From the NCBI RefSeq assembly GCF_004959855.1, contig NZ_SPNT01000010.1:34434-98433 (forward strand): a stretch of DNA of 64,000 nucleotides, in the 5' to 3' direction. Made by a program: the position numbers and the translations under genes. The notes beneath the pieces are model-generated. The model saw only the letters and a list, made by a program, of their open reading frames with translations, had not been told where the DNA came from and ran no database searches. This DNA is from Nitratireductor sp. XY-223. GTDB taxonomy: Bacteria > Pseudomonadota > Alphaproteobacteria > Rhizobiales > Rhizobiaceae. Shown in pieces: positions 8,335 to 16,102 of the stretch; positions within the stretch are counted from its first letter, which is position 1, and every line of letters begins with the position of its first letter.

Positions 8335-10329
8335 TCAGAACAACTCGAGGATTTCGGCGATCAGCCGGTCGCGGCCCGGCAGAACCTGCTCTTCCAGCGA
8401 ACGGGCCGACGGGATCGGTACGGAAGGTGCGCCGACCCGCCGCAATAGCCCGACATAGCCGCTTTCGGCAAGGGTCGCGGCGATCTCGGCGCCGACCCCG
8501 AACTCGGTCGGCGATTCCTCGGCGATGATGATGCGTGATCGGCCGGCCAGCGCATCCGATAGTGTTTGGCGCGGCAACGGCGCGATCAGCGACGGAAGCA
8601 CGATCTCGACCGCGATCTCCTCCTCACGCTCCAGTTCCTCGGCCACCTCTTCGACGAGCGGCGCCATGCCGCCATAGGCGACGATCGTGACGTCCGGCTC
8701 GGCCCTGTCGTTGTGCAACGTCGGAAAGAGCTGCGCCGCTGGGTCGGCCGCGTTGGCTGGCAGGACCGTGTATCCGCCCGGCTCGTTCGGCCGGCTGTAG
8801 AGCAGCTTGTGTTCGAAAAAGACCGTCGGGTGCCTCCAGTCGTGCACCGCATTTTCCAGAAGGCGACCCATATCGTGGCGGTGGCTGCCATAGACCACGG
8901 TCAGGCCGGGGACCGATGCGCAAAGGCTCTCCGGCGTCTGGCTGTGCGTGGCGCCGTATCCGCGCCCGCCGCCGCAGGCGGCGCGGATCACCAGCGGTAT
9001 CGCGACCTCCTCGAAGAGCGGCGGGAACTTGACCGCGTGGTTGTAGATCTGGTCCATGCCGAGGCTGAGGAAATCGGCGAACATGATCTCCACGACCGGC
9101 AGCCGGCCCGCCATGGCAAGGCCGATCCCGGATCCGACGACGCCGGCCTCGCTGATCGGCGTCGACAGGACACGGTCCGGATATTCGCTTGTCATGCGTT
9201 CCGTGACCTTGAACGCTCCGCCATAGGGATCGTGCAGGTCCTCCCCGAGAACGATTGCTTCGGGACACGCCTCGAGGATCGCGTGAAGCGCGGCATTGAG
9301 CGCCTGGCGCACCTTGCCGCCATAGCGTTCGTCTCCGGCGGGCACCGGCGCATTGTGTCCGAACGGATGGCGCGGCACGCTGTCGAAACGTGCCGGCGGC
9401 GACTGCATCGCACGCTCGGTCGCCGCCTTCAGGAACGCGGCATTGCGTTCCTCGATCGCCCGGCGGTCGGATGCCGGCAAACACTCGCCGAGCCGCATCA
9501 GTGGATCGCGGGCACGGATCGCATCCATCTCGTCGTCGGCGCGCAGATCGTCTCCCTTGCTGTGCGGGCCGAGCCGCATGGTGTCGATGACCAGGAAACC
9601 CGGCGAGCCGCTTTTCCGGACAGCGCCCACCACCTCTTCGGCCCGTTCGAAAAAGTCCGGCGCATCGTCGCTGAGCCGCCATGTCGGCATGCCGAAAGCC
9701 TCGCCCCGGGCGGTCAGCGATCCGGCCGTGGTGCCGGCCGTCGGTGTGGTCTGGGCGATACCGTTGTTTTCAACCACAAACAGGATCGGAACGTCCCACA
9801 CGGCCGCGAGGTTGAGCGATTCGTAGACAAGCCCCTGCCCCAGGGTTCCGTCGCCGATGATCGCCACGACGATGCCGCCCTTGCCATCCAGCTTGCGGGC
9901 CAGCGCATGGCCGACTGCAATCGCCGTCATGCCGCCCTGGACGCCACTGCTGTGGAACCCCCGGTACGCAAGATGCTGGCTGCCGCCCCGGCCGCCGCAT
10001 ACGCCTGCCTCGCGTCCCATGACTTCCGCAAGGAGCCCCTCGAAATCGCCGCTATAGGTCAGGAAATGACCGTGGTTGCGATGGTTGGAGAACACCGCGT
10101 CATTGTCGTGGTCCAGCGCCCTAACGATGCCCATCTGGCAAAGTTCCTGCCCGAGGCAGGTGTGGGTGGTGCCGGAAAGCTGGCCCTTGCTGAAGAGATC
10201 GAGCAGTGTTTCCTCGGCCCCGCGGATCAGGTGGCCGAACCCGTAGAGAATCGCGGGATCGAGCGGAAGCGCCGGTTTCGTCCCCCCGTCAAGGGCGAGC
10301 CCGGCGACGGGCTTCGGTTCAGACGCCAT
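8335..10329 (-). CDS. Fused E1 alpha-beta, thiamine-diphosphate 2-oxo acid dehydrogenase
   Basis: A 664-residue single-chain E1. Residues ~25-325 are the alpha part, with the ThDP motif from GDG (159-161) to NN (188-189). Residues ~335-664 are the beta part, with ALNAALHAIL, VLGEDLHDPYGGAF and TPISEAGVVG. The usual PDH/BCKDH E1s of alphaproteobacteria are split alpha2beta2 proteins, so the fusion is notable. It decarboxylates a 2-oxo acid and reductively acylates the E2 lipoate. The 5' end overlaps the methyltransferase stop by 11 bases, so they are co-translated. The substrate could be pyruvate, a branched 2-oxo acid or a ketol donor; sequence alone does not decide. Confidence 0.85.
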   Translation of the reverse strand: MASEPKPVAGLALDGGTKPALPLDPAILYGFGHLIRGAEETLLDLFSKGQLSGTTHTCLGQELCQMGIVRALDHDNDAVFSNHRNHGHFLTYSGDFEGLLAEVMGREAGVCGGRGGSQHLAYRGFHSSGVQGGMTAIAVGHALARKLDGKGGIVVAIIGDGTLGQGLVYESLNLAAVWDVPILFVVENNGIAQTTPTAGTTAGSLTARGEAFGMPTWRLSDDAPDFFERAEEVVGAVRKSGSPGFLVIDTMRLGPHSKGDDLRADDEMDAIRARDPLMRLGECLPASDRRAIEERNAAFLKAATERAMQSPPARFDSVPRHPFGHNAPVPAGDERYGGKVRQALNAALHAILEACPEAIVLGEDLHDPYGGAFKVTERMTSEYPDRVLSTPISEAGVVGSGIGLAMAGRLPVVEIMFADFLSLGMDQIYNHAVKFPPLFEEVAIPLVIRAACGGGRGYGATHSQTPESLCASVPGLTVVYGSHRHDMGRLLENAVHDWRHPTVFFEHKLLYSRPNEPGGYTVLPANAADPAAQLFPTLHNDRAEPDVTIVAYGGMAPLVEEVAEELEREEEIAVEIVLPSLIAPLPRQTLSDALAGRSRIIIAEESPTEFGVGAEIAATLAESGYVGLLRRVGAPSVPIPSARSLEEQVLPGRDRLIAEILELF

Positions 10330-11257
10330 GTCCGACCACCATGGCGGTGACTTCGGGCGGGTTTTCGTCGTCGGCCCTGCTCGGATGCCGGACCGTCAGG
10401 TGCGCATGCACGTCTAGCCCGCCCTCTTCGACCAGCCGGAGCAGTTCGTCCTCGCTTCGGAACAGGAAGATATGGTCCGGCTGTGGCGCGTTGATCGCGC
10501 CGGTGAGGAACGCCAGCCCGCCCGGCTGCAGGCTCTCCTTGATGCGCCCAACCAGCGCCTTCGGATCCGGCACGTGTTCAAGCAGTTCCCCGCACACGAT
10601 GCGGCTTGCCTGCGGCAGCGACGGCACGGCAAGCACGTCCTCCAGCCGCGTTTCCACCCGCTCGCCCGCGCCGCTGGCGCCGAGCACGGCCTCGCTGAAC
10701 TGCAGGCTCTGCGGGCTGAGATCGATCAGCAGCGATGGGCTGTCCGCCCACCTGCCGAGCGCCTCGACGCTGAGCAGGCCGTGGCCCGGCCCCCATTCCA
10801 TGACGAGCCCCTGCGGATCGTGCGGCGGCGACAAAAACGCTTCCCGGTAGAATTTCAGCAGCCGGTAGTGATGCGGCCACAGGAAATAGGTGCAGTAGAG
10901 CCCGACGAGGTAATAACCCTCCATGACCTCGGGATTGCTGTAGAAATCGTCTTTAAGTGCCTGAAGTTCCTCAACACTTGCGGAGTACTGACCCGTCTGC
11001 TTGAAGGCCACCTCCTCGCGCAGGATGGTGCTTCCCAGGCGCTGGAAGCCGCGCACCGCCCAGGTCGGAAAGTCCTTGTCCGGGAACGCCCTTTGCAAGA
11101 GGCCAAGGCTGTTTTCGAAGTCCGCCAGATAGGCATCGCCGTAGTCGGTGTGGAGGCCCTCCACAGCCGAGGCGGAGGAGCCGAAGAGCGTCTTGTTCAG
11201 GCCATCCTGGAGGGCGGACACCAGGGGAAACGAACCGGTCGTCAGGTCATGCTTCAT
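10319..11257 (-). CDS. SAM-dependent methyltransferase
   Basis: A 312-residue class I methyltransferase. Motif I is VMEWGPGHG (~155-163), motif II LIDLSPQSL, and the post-motif block CGELLEHVPDP followed by LQPGGLAFLTG. An N-terminal helical extension of about 150 residues without catalytic motifs precedes the fold, suggesting a substrate-recognition region. It is the first gene of the minus-strand operon feeding E1, E2 and ACP, so it is probably part of the same pathway. A perfect 12-base palindrome abuts its start codon. Acceptor (O, N or C) unknown. Confidence 0.75.
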   Translation of the reverse strand: MKHDLTTGSFPLVSALQDGLNKTLFGSSASAVEGLHTDYGDAYLADFENSLGLLQRAFPDKDFPTWAVRGFQRLGSTILREEVAFKQTGQYSASVEELQALKDDFYSNPEVMEGYYLVGLYCTYFLWPHHYRLLKFYREAFLSPPHDPQGLVMEWGPGHGLLSVEALGRWADSPSLLIDLSPQSLQFSEAVLGASGAGERVETRLEDVLAVPSLPQASRIVCGELLEHVPDPKALVGRIKESLQPGGLAFLTGAINAPQPDHIFLFRSEDELLRLVEEGGLDVHAHLTVRHPSRADDENPPEVTAMVVGHGV

Positions 11258-11269
11258 ATTGCGCGCAAT
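11258..11269. promoter_or_regulatory. Perfect palindrome at the methyltransferase start
   Basis: ATTGCGCGCAAT, a perfect 12-base palindrome directly next to the ATG of the minus-strand methyltransferase and in the 109-base gap shared with the divergent GNAT gene. It could be an operator able to block the operon; no regulator gene is in the cluster. Confidence 0.3.
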
Positions 11270-11366
11270 CGATCCGTTCGCTGACTGGGATTGGTTGGAC
11301 GGGATATCATTCCCCTTGTAAAACGCAAAATAGGCGAATTGGATTGAAATCGAAAGGCATAATCGG

Positions 11367-12425
11367 ATGGTCGAAATTCGAACCTATGACGGCGACGGAA
11401 GCGACTTTGCCGAATTGTGTCTGCGCATCCGCGGGCAGGAGGGCGAAGCGGAAAAATGGTCGCCGCTGTGGGACGCCGACTATCTGCGCGGCCAGATCGA
11501 GGCCCCTGCCGCCGATCGCGAGTTGATGGTCGCCGCCTATGACGGAGGGCGCCTGATCGGATCGTTCTTCGCGGTACCCTATAGGTTCAATCTGCGCGGT
11601 GAATCCCTTCGGGGAACCTATTCGACCTGCCTGATGATCGACCCCGCCTTTCGCGGCCTGACACCCTACGTGATCGAGAAACTCCGACGCCGTCACCGAG
11701 ACAACGGCTACGCCCTTTCGCTCGGCTTCGTCATGGGCGGGCCGGGTTCCGGCCCCCATCAGTGCTGGACCAGCTACGCCAGGGCCTATCCGAAGAACTG
11801 CCGCTTCGTTGCCGACGCCGGATACTGGATCAGGGCCTTCGATCCTTCCGTGCTCGACGCGGAAAGCCGCGCCGGGCAGGCCCGCGCCGACGAACAACTC
11901 GCCGGCCGGCTGTCAGGGGGCGAAGTTGACCCGCCGCCGGACACCGAACTCAGGGCCTGCCGTGAAGACGATATCGATGCGTGCCTGGAACTGCTCAGGG
12001 CTCAGGCCGCCAGGGCGGACTGCTCGATGGACTGGGACCGCCAAAGCCTCGGCAGGCATCTGATCGGTTCCGCCAACACGGATGCGCTGGTCGCCGATCG
12101 CGACGGGTCGGCCATCGGCCTTGTCGCCATGCACCGGCTGCCCGTCTGGAACGAAAGGCCCGTCCACGGCGTTGTCATCGACATGCTTGCCGCCGATGCC
12201 CGCGACGATCAGACCAGGCGGCTCCTCCTGAACGGCGCCTGCGCGAAAGCACGCGAGGCGGGTGCGCAGATCGCAACCGCCCTTCGCTCATCCATGTTCC
12301 GCGCACGCGTCATGATCCCGGCAGGTTTCCTGCCGGCCCCCGATCCGGGCCGGCTTGTGGTGCTGTTCGCGGACGAGACAATCGAGGCCTCGGCCGCCGA
12401 CGATTTCGAGCTGATGTTGCGCTGA
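11367..12425 (+). CDS. GNAT-family N-acyltransferase, two-domain
   Basis: A 352-residue protein with two GNAT-like halves: residues ~1-165 (LIGSFFAVPYRF, then TYSTCLMIDPAFRG, the acyl-donor loop region) and ~185-350 (ELRACREDDIDACLELL, then VVIDMLAADA). It is transcribed opposite to the methyltransferase/E1/E2/ACP operon and converges on the aminotransferase with six bases between the stops, so it sits inside the cluster. A plausible role is acylation of an amine made by the neighbouring aminotransferase; some GNATs use acyl-ACP as donor. Start ATG 11367 follows an A-rich leader with no strong ribosome site. Confidence 0.7.
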   Translation: MVEIRTYDGDGSDFAELCLRIRGQEGEAEKWSPLWDADYLRGQIEAPAADRELMVAAYDGGRLIGSFFAVPYRFNLRGESLRGTYSTCLMIDPAFRGLTPYVIEKLRRRHRDNGYALSLGFVMGGPGSGPHQCWTSYARAYPKNCRFVADAGYWIRAFDPSVLDAESRAGQARADEQLAGRLSGGEVDPPPDTELRACREDDIDACLELLRAQAARADCSMDWDRQSLGRHLIGSANTDALVADRDGSAIGLVAMHRLPVWNERPVHGVVIDMLAADARDDQTRRLLLNGACAKAREAGAQIATALRSSMFRARVMIPAGFLPAPDPGRLVVLFADETIEASAADDFELMLR

Positions 12426-12431
12426 GCGGCG

Positions 12432-13793
12432 TCAAATCCAGTTTGGAACTCTTGAGAGGATGCGCTTGAGGCCCGCGAACGCCTCGTCGAAATGCGCGTC
12501 CTCGAGGATGAACGGCGGCAGCAGCAGGATCCGGCTGCCGGCGATATGCACCCATAGTCCGCGCGCGAAACAGGCCTTCGCCACCATGTCCATGGCCTCG
12601 GCGTCAAGCGGCTCGCGCCCGGTGCCGTCGCGCACCAGGTCGATGGCAAAAAGCATCCCGATGCCGCGGGCATTGTCGACGACCTGCAGTTCCTTCAGTT
12701 CCTGGAGCCGTTCGAGGAACGCCGCGCCCCGCGCCGCCGCATCCGCGATCAGGTTGTCCCGCGTTAATATATCGATGGCCGCAAGGCCCGCCGCACAGGC
12801 CCCCGGGTGACCCGCATTGGTCGAGCCGTGGTTGAAGCGCATGTCATCCGTTTCGGCGAGGAAAGTATCCCAGATCTCGTCGGTCGCGACCGCCGCCCCG
12901 AGCGGGAAATAGCCGCCGCTGATCGCCTTGCCGAGGCACATGACATCCGGATCGAGATTGAACCGCTCGGAGGCGAACAGTGTCCCGGTGCGGCCGAAAC
13001 CGGTCGTCACCTCGTCGACCACCAGCTTGATGTCGTGGCGCTTGCAGGTCTCGCTGATGATGTCGAAATAGGCTTGTCCGGGCACGATGGCACCGCCCAT
13101 GCCCTGCACCGGCTCCATGATGAACATGGCGACCGTCTCGGGGCCTTCGGCGAGAATGGCCTTTTCAAGCTGCTCGGCGCAGGCGACCTCGAAGGCCTCC
13201 CGTTCGGCCTCGGTCTGGCTGTCACGGTTGAAGGGCTGCGCGATCTTGATGAATCCCTCCGGCATCGGGCCGAAGCCCTGCTGGTCGTCAGCGAACCCGG
13301 ATGCCGCCAGCGCCCCGTAGGAAACGCCGTGATAGGCGTTTTCAAGCGAGATGACCTTGTATTTGCCCGATCCCTTGCGATGAAAATACTGCCGTACCAT
13401 CTTGATGGCCGTTTCCACCGATTCCGAGCCGTTGGATGTCAGGAATACGCGATTGAGGCGGCCCGGCGCGATCTCGGCAACCTTGCGCGCAAGGTCGATG
13501 GCCGGCCGGTGCGCCGTCCGGAACAGCGCCGCGAAACTCAGCTCGTTGAGCTGCGTGTTGATGGCCTCGATAATGTCCTTCCGCCCGAGGCCCAGCGGCG
13601 CGTTCCAAAGGCACGAGGTCAGGTTGAGGTAGCGCTTGCCGTTCTGGTCGAAGAGATACGGTCCCTCGCCGCTTTCGACGACGATGTTCTGCGCACCGAG
13701 GATCTTCTGCATCTGGCTGAACGGATGCCACAGGTGGTAGTCCGCTCCGGCGTCAGGTTCCTGCCCGGCGATCTGCTGTTCGGATTGGCTCAT
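12432..13793 (-). CDS. Class III aminotransferase (PLP-dependent)
   Basis: A 453-residue omega-type aminotransferase. It shows the N-terminal substrate-entry motif LWHPFSQM (19-26), the PLP phosphate region SNGSESVETAIK, D260 in VVDEVTTGFGRTG and the PLP lysine K289 in CLGKAISGGYFPLG. The start is ATG 13793, overlapping the upstream SDR stop by four bases (ATGA). The open frame continues to 14258, but that part is the SDR gene read in another frame. Members transaminate omega-amino acids, diamines or amino-alcohol precursors; here an amino group is probably installed on the cluster's product. Confidence 0.87.
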   Translation of the reverse strand: MSQSEQQIAGQEPDAGADYHLWHPFSQMQKILGAQNIVVESGEGPYLFDQNGKRYLNLTSCLWNAPLGLGRKDIIEAINTQLNELSFAALFRTAHRPAIDLARKVAEIAPGRLNRVFLTSNGSESVETAIKMVRQYFHRKGSGKYKVISLENAYHGVSYGALAASGFADDQQGFGPMPEGFIKIAQPFNRDSQTEAEREAFEVACAEQLEKAILAEGPETVAMFIMEPVQGMGGAIVPGQAYFDIISETCKRHDIKLVVDEVTTGFGRTGTLFASERFNLDPDVMCLGKAISGGYFPLGAAVATDEIWDTFLAETDDMRFNHGSTNAGHPGACAAGLAAIDILTRDNLIADAAARGAAFLERLQELKELQVVDNARGIGMLFAIDLVRDGTGREPLDAEAMDMVAKACFARGLWVHIAGSRILLLPPFILEDAHFDEAFAGLKRILSRVPNWI

Positions 13794-14575
13794 GACTGCT
13801 GTTTCTCCGATGAAACCATGGGAAGCGGAATGGTCTGGGTCCAGCCCAGCGGCAATGTGCTGCCGGTGATCCAACCGGCATCGCTGGATGCCAGAAACGC
13901 AACGGCATTGGCGATATCGTGACGCGACCCGGTGCCGAGCGGATGGCAGGCATTGACCTGCTCCCAGGCCTCCGGCGTGAAGTCTTTCGCGAAATCGTGC
14001 AGCATGGGCGTGTGAGCCAGCGCCGGCGCAATGCACACGGCGCGGATTTTCTTCGGCGCCACTTCCAGCGCCAGCGAGTTCGTCAGCGCAATCACCGCGG
14101 CCTTGCTGGCACCGTACGCCGCGTTGCCGGCACAGGCATTCTCGGCCAGCACCGATGCGACGTTGATGATCACGCCGCCCGGCGACGTCATATGCGGCAA
14201 CGCTTCGCGGGTGACCCGAACCGTACCCTTGACGTTGACGTCGAACGTGAACTCCCACTGCTCGTCGGTCAGGTCCTCGAACAGGCCGAAACAGCTGACC
14301 CCGGCACAGTTGACGACCGCGTCGATGCGGCCGAATTCGGAGGCGGTCTCGGCGACCATCTGTCTGACGAAACCCAGGTCCGTTATGTCGCCCTCGTACC
14401 AGCGCACCGGCGCGCCGCGCCGCTCGAGCCGTCCCAGCAGACGCTTTGGCGCAACCCGGTCGGTAAGCACCAGCGTTGCGCCTTCCTCGGCGAACTTCTC
14501 GGCAATGGCGCCGCCGAATCCGCGGTCGTTGGCACCGGTCACAAGGACAATGGAATTCTCGAAACGTTGCGACAT
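13790..14575 (-). CDS. Short-chain dehydrogenase/reductase
   Basis: A 261-residue classical SDR. The cofactor motif is TGANDRGFGG (13-22), the structural motif NCAG (89-92), and the catalytic triad S141, Y154 and K158 (YGASK). An acidic residue after beta2 (TDR) favours NAD(H). It is the first gene of a two-gene minus-strand unit with the aminotransferase. An SDR-aminotransferase pair commonly converts an alcohol to an amine through the ketone or aldehyde, which fits a tailoring role in this cluster. Confidence 0.85.
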   Translation of the reverse strand: MSQRFENSIVLVTGANDRGFGGAIAEKFAEEGATLVLTDRVAPKRLLGRLERRGAPVRWYEGDITDLGFVRQMVAETASEFGRIDAVVNCAGVSCFGLFEDLTDEQWEFTFDVNVKGTVRVTREALPHMTSPGGVIINVASVLAENACAGNAAYGASKAAVIALTNSLALEVAPKKIRAVCIAPALAHTPMLHDFAKDFTPEAWEQVNACHPLGTGSRHDIANAVAFLASSDAGWITGSTLPLGWTQTIPLPMVSSEKQQS

Positions 14576-14758
14576 GTTAGAACCGGCACCTCCACCACTT
14601 CATCGCTGCTGGGATCGCTCGACAAGGCGGCATAGTAGCGACGCGCAGGCCCGGCGGAAACGCTTTTTTTAAAGAGACGACGAATTGCCTATTCCTGATG
14701 TGAAAGGCCTGTTTTCGAAGCGGTAATCAGGTCGACAGACGGGTCCGAGACCGTATCT

Positions 14759-16102
14759 TCACGACTCCCGGAAAGCGCGCCTGATCTGGTCGGACAGGGG
14801 TTTCAAGGCGTAATTCAGCACCGAACGCCGGCGCGTCTGAATGAACACCTCGACGGGCATTCCGGCAATGAGATCCAGCCCCTCCAGGGTCGCGAGTTCT
14901 TCCTCAGCCACGTCAACATACACGGTGTAGTAAGGCGCGCCGCCGCCTGGTTCGTGAAGAACGTCCGCGGACACCCGGGTCACCGTGCCGACAAGCTCCG
15001 GTGTCGTGCGCAGGTTGAAGGCCGAAAACCGGACCTGCGCCGATTGCCCCGCGAATACCTCGTCGATGGAGCCGGGTTCTATGCGGGTCTCGATCTCGAA
15101 CCGTTTGTCCTGCGGAACGATCTTCATCAACGTTTCGGCGGCGCCGACGACGCCGCCTATGGTGAAGACATTCAGATCATGGACGATGCCCGACGCCGGC
15201 GCCGTGATCTCGACGCGCCGCATCCTTTCCTGCGTGGATTTCAGAAGCTGGGACACCTCGTCATATTCGCCCGCGGCCTGCCGCAGCGTGGCGAGCACCT
15301 CTTCCCGGAAGTCGTGGTCGATCTGCAGGATCTGCAGTTCCGTCTCGCTGATTGCGTTCTCCGTACGCGCGATGGCCGCTTCAAGCTCTCCGATCCGGCC
15401 GGTCAGCGTTTCGCGTTGCCGCTCCAGGTTCAGGACCCGCGATGCGGTCGCCAGTCCCTTTTCCCGCAACTGGCGGACCCCGGTCAGTTCCTGGTCGAGC
15501 GAGGCGATCTGCCTTCCGTTCGACCGGATGACAGTCAACGTTCCCTTCACCTGGTTCTCGAACTGCGCGATTTTCTCGCGAAGGCGCGACACCTGGCCAT
15601 TGCGGGACTGGCGCCGCGCCTCGAACAACCGCTCTTGGCCGTGTCGCACGGCAGGATCGGATATGATCCGGTTGATATCCAGCAGGTCATCCCGCCACCG
15701 GATGGCGTCAAGGCCGTCACGCTCCGCCTCCAGCCGCGCCAGCCGGGCGACCGCTTCTCGCAGCCGCGCCGCGTGGACCTTGAATTCCGCCCGCAACAGC
15801 GTGTCGTCGAGCCTGATCAGGGGTTCGCCCTGCTCAACCCGCTCCCCATCGGCAACACGGATCTCGGCGATCAACCCGCCATCGGCATGCTGGACATCCT
15901 TCGGCCGGCCGGCCACCGAGACCTTGCCCTGCGACACCACCGCGCCGGACAAGCGGGCAAAACTTGCCCAGCCGCCGCCGACGACGAACAGAAGGACCAT
16001 CAAGGCGAGCCCGAGACGGATTGTCCTGCGCGCCGATGTCCGCACGCTTGGTCCATCGGGCGGAGCGGCCGGTTGTGGCTGTCGATCGATTGATAGCCTC
16101 AT
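14759..16102 (-). CDS. HlyD/PrtE-type membrane fusion protein of type I secretion
   Basis: A 447-residue adaptor with one N-terminal membrane helix (about 29-48, LGLALMVLLFVVGGGWASF). A barrel/lipoyl half (GLIAEIRVADGERVEQGEPL), a long coiled coil (~110-300, rich in R/E/Q/L heptads) and a C-terminal beta-barrel follow. This is the HlyD/PrtE/LapC pattern. The start is ATG 16102, overlapping the ABC stop by four bases. With the ABC exporter it forms the inner-membrane part of a type I secretion system for the upstream RTX peroxidase. The outer-membrane TolC partner is not in the window. Confidence 0.87.
   Translation of the reverse strand: MRLSIDRQPQPAAPPDGPSVRTSARRTIRLGLALMVLLFVVGGGWASFARLSGAVVSQGKVSVAGRPKDVQHADGGLIAEIRVADGERVEQGEPLIRLDDTLLRAEFKVHAARLREAVARLARLEAERDGLDAIRWRDDLLDINRIISDPAVRHGQERLFEARRQSRNGQVSRLREKIAQFENQVKGTLTVIRSNGRQIASLDQELTGVRQLREKGLATASRVLNLERQRETLTGRIGELEAAIARTENAISETELQILQIDHDFREEVLATLRQAAGEYDEVSQLLKSTQERMRRVEITAPASGIVHDLNVFTIGGVVGAAETLMKIVPQDKRFEIETRIEPGSIDEVFAGQSAQVRFSAFNLRTTPELVGTVTRVSADVLHEPGGGAPYYTVYVDVAEEELATLEGLDLIAGMPVEVFIQTRRRSVLNYALKPLSDQIRRAFRES

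Noticed and set aside
8566..10350. 594-residue open frame on the + strand opposite E1
   Set aside because: Antisense shadow of a GC-rich gene: Arg/Ala-rich with no domain match, while the minus strand holds a complete ThDP enzyme.
13794..14258. N-terminal extension of the class III aminotransferase
   Set aside because: The extra 155 residues are the SDR gene in a different frame; ATG 13793 has the ATGA overlap and the family's normal N-terminus.
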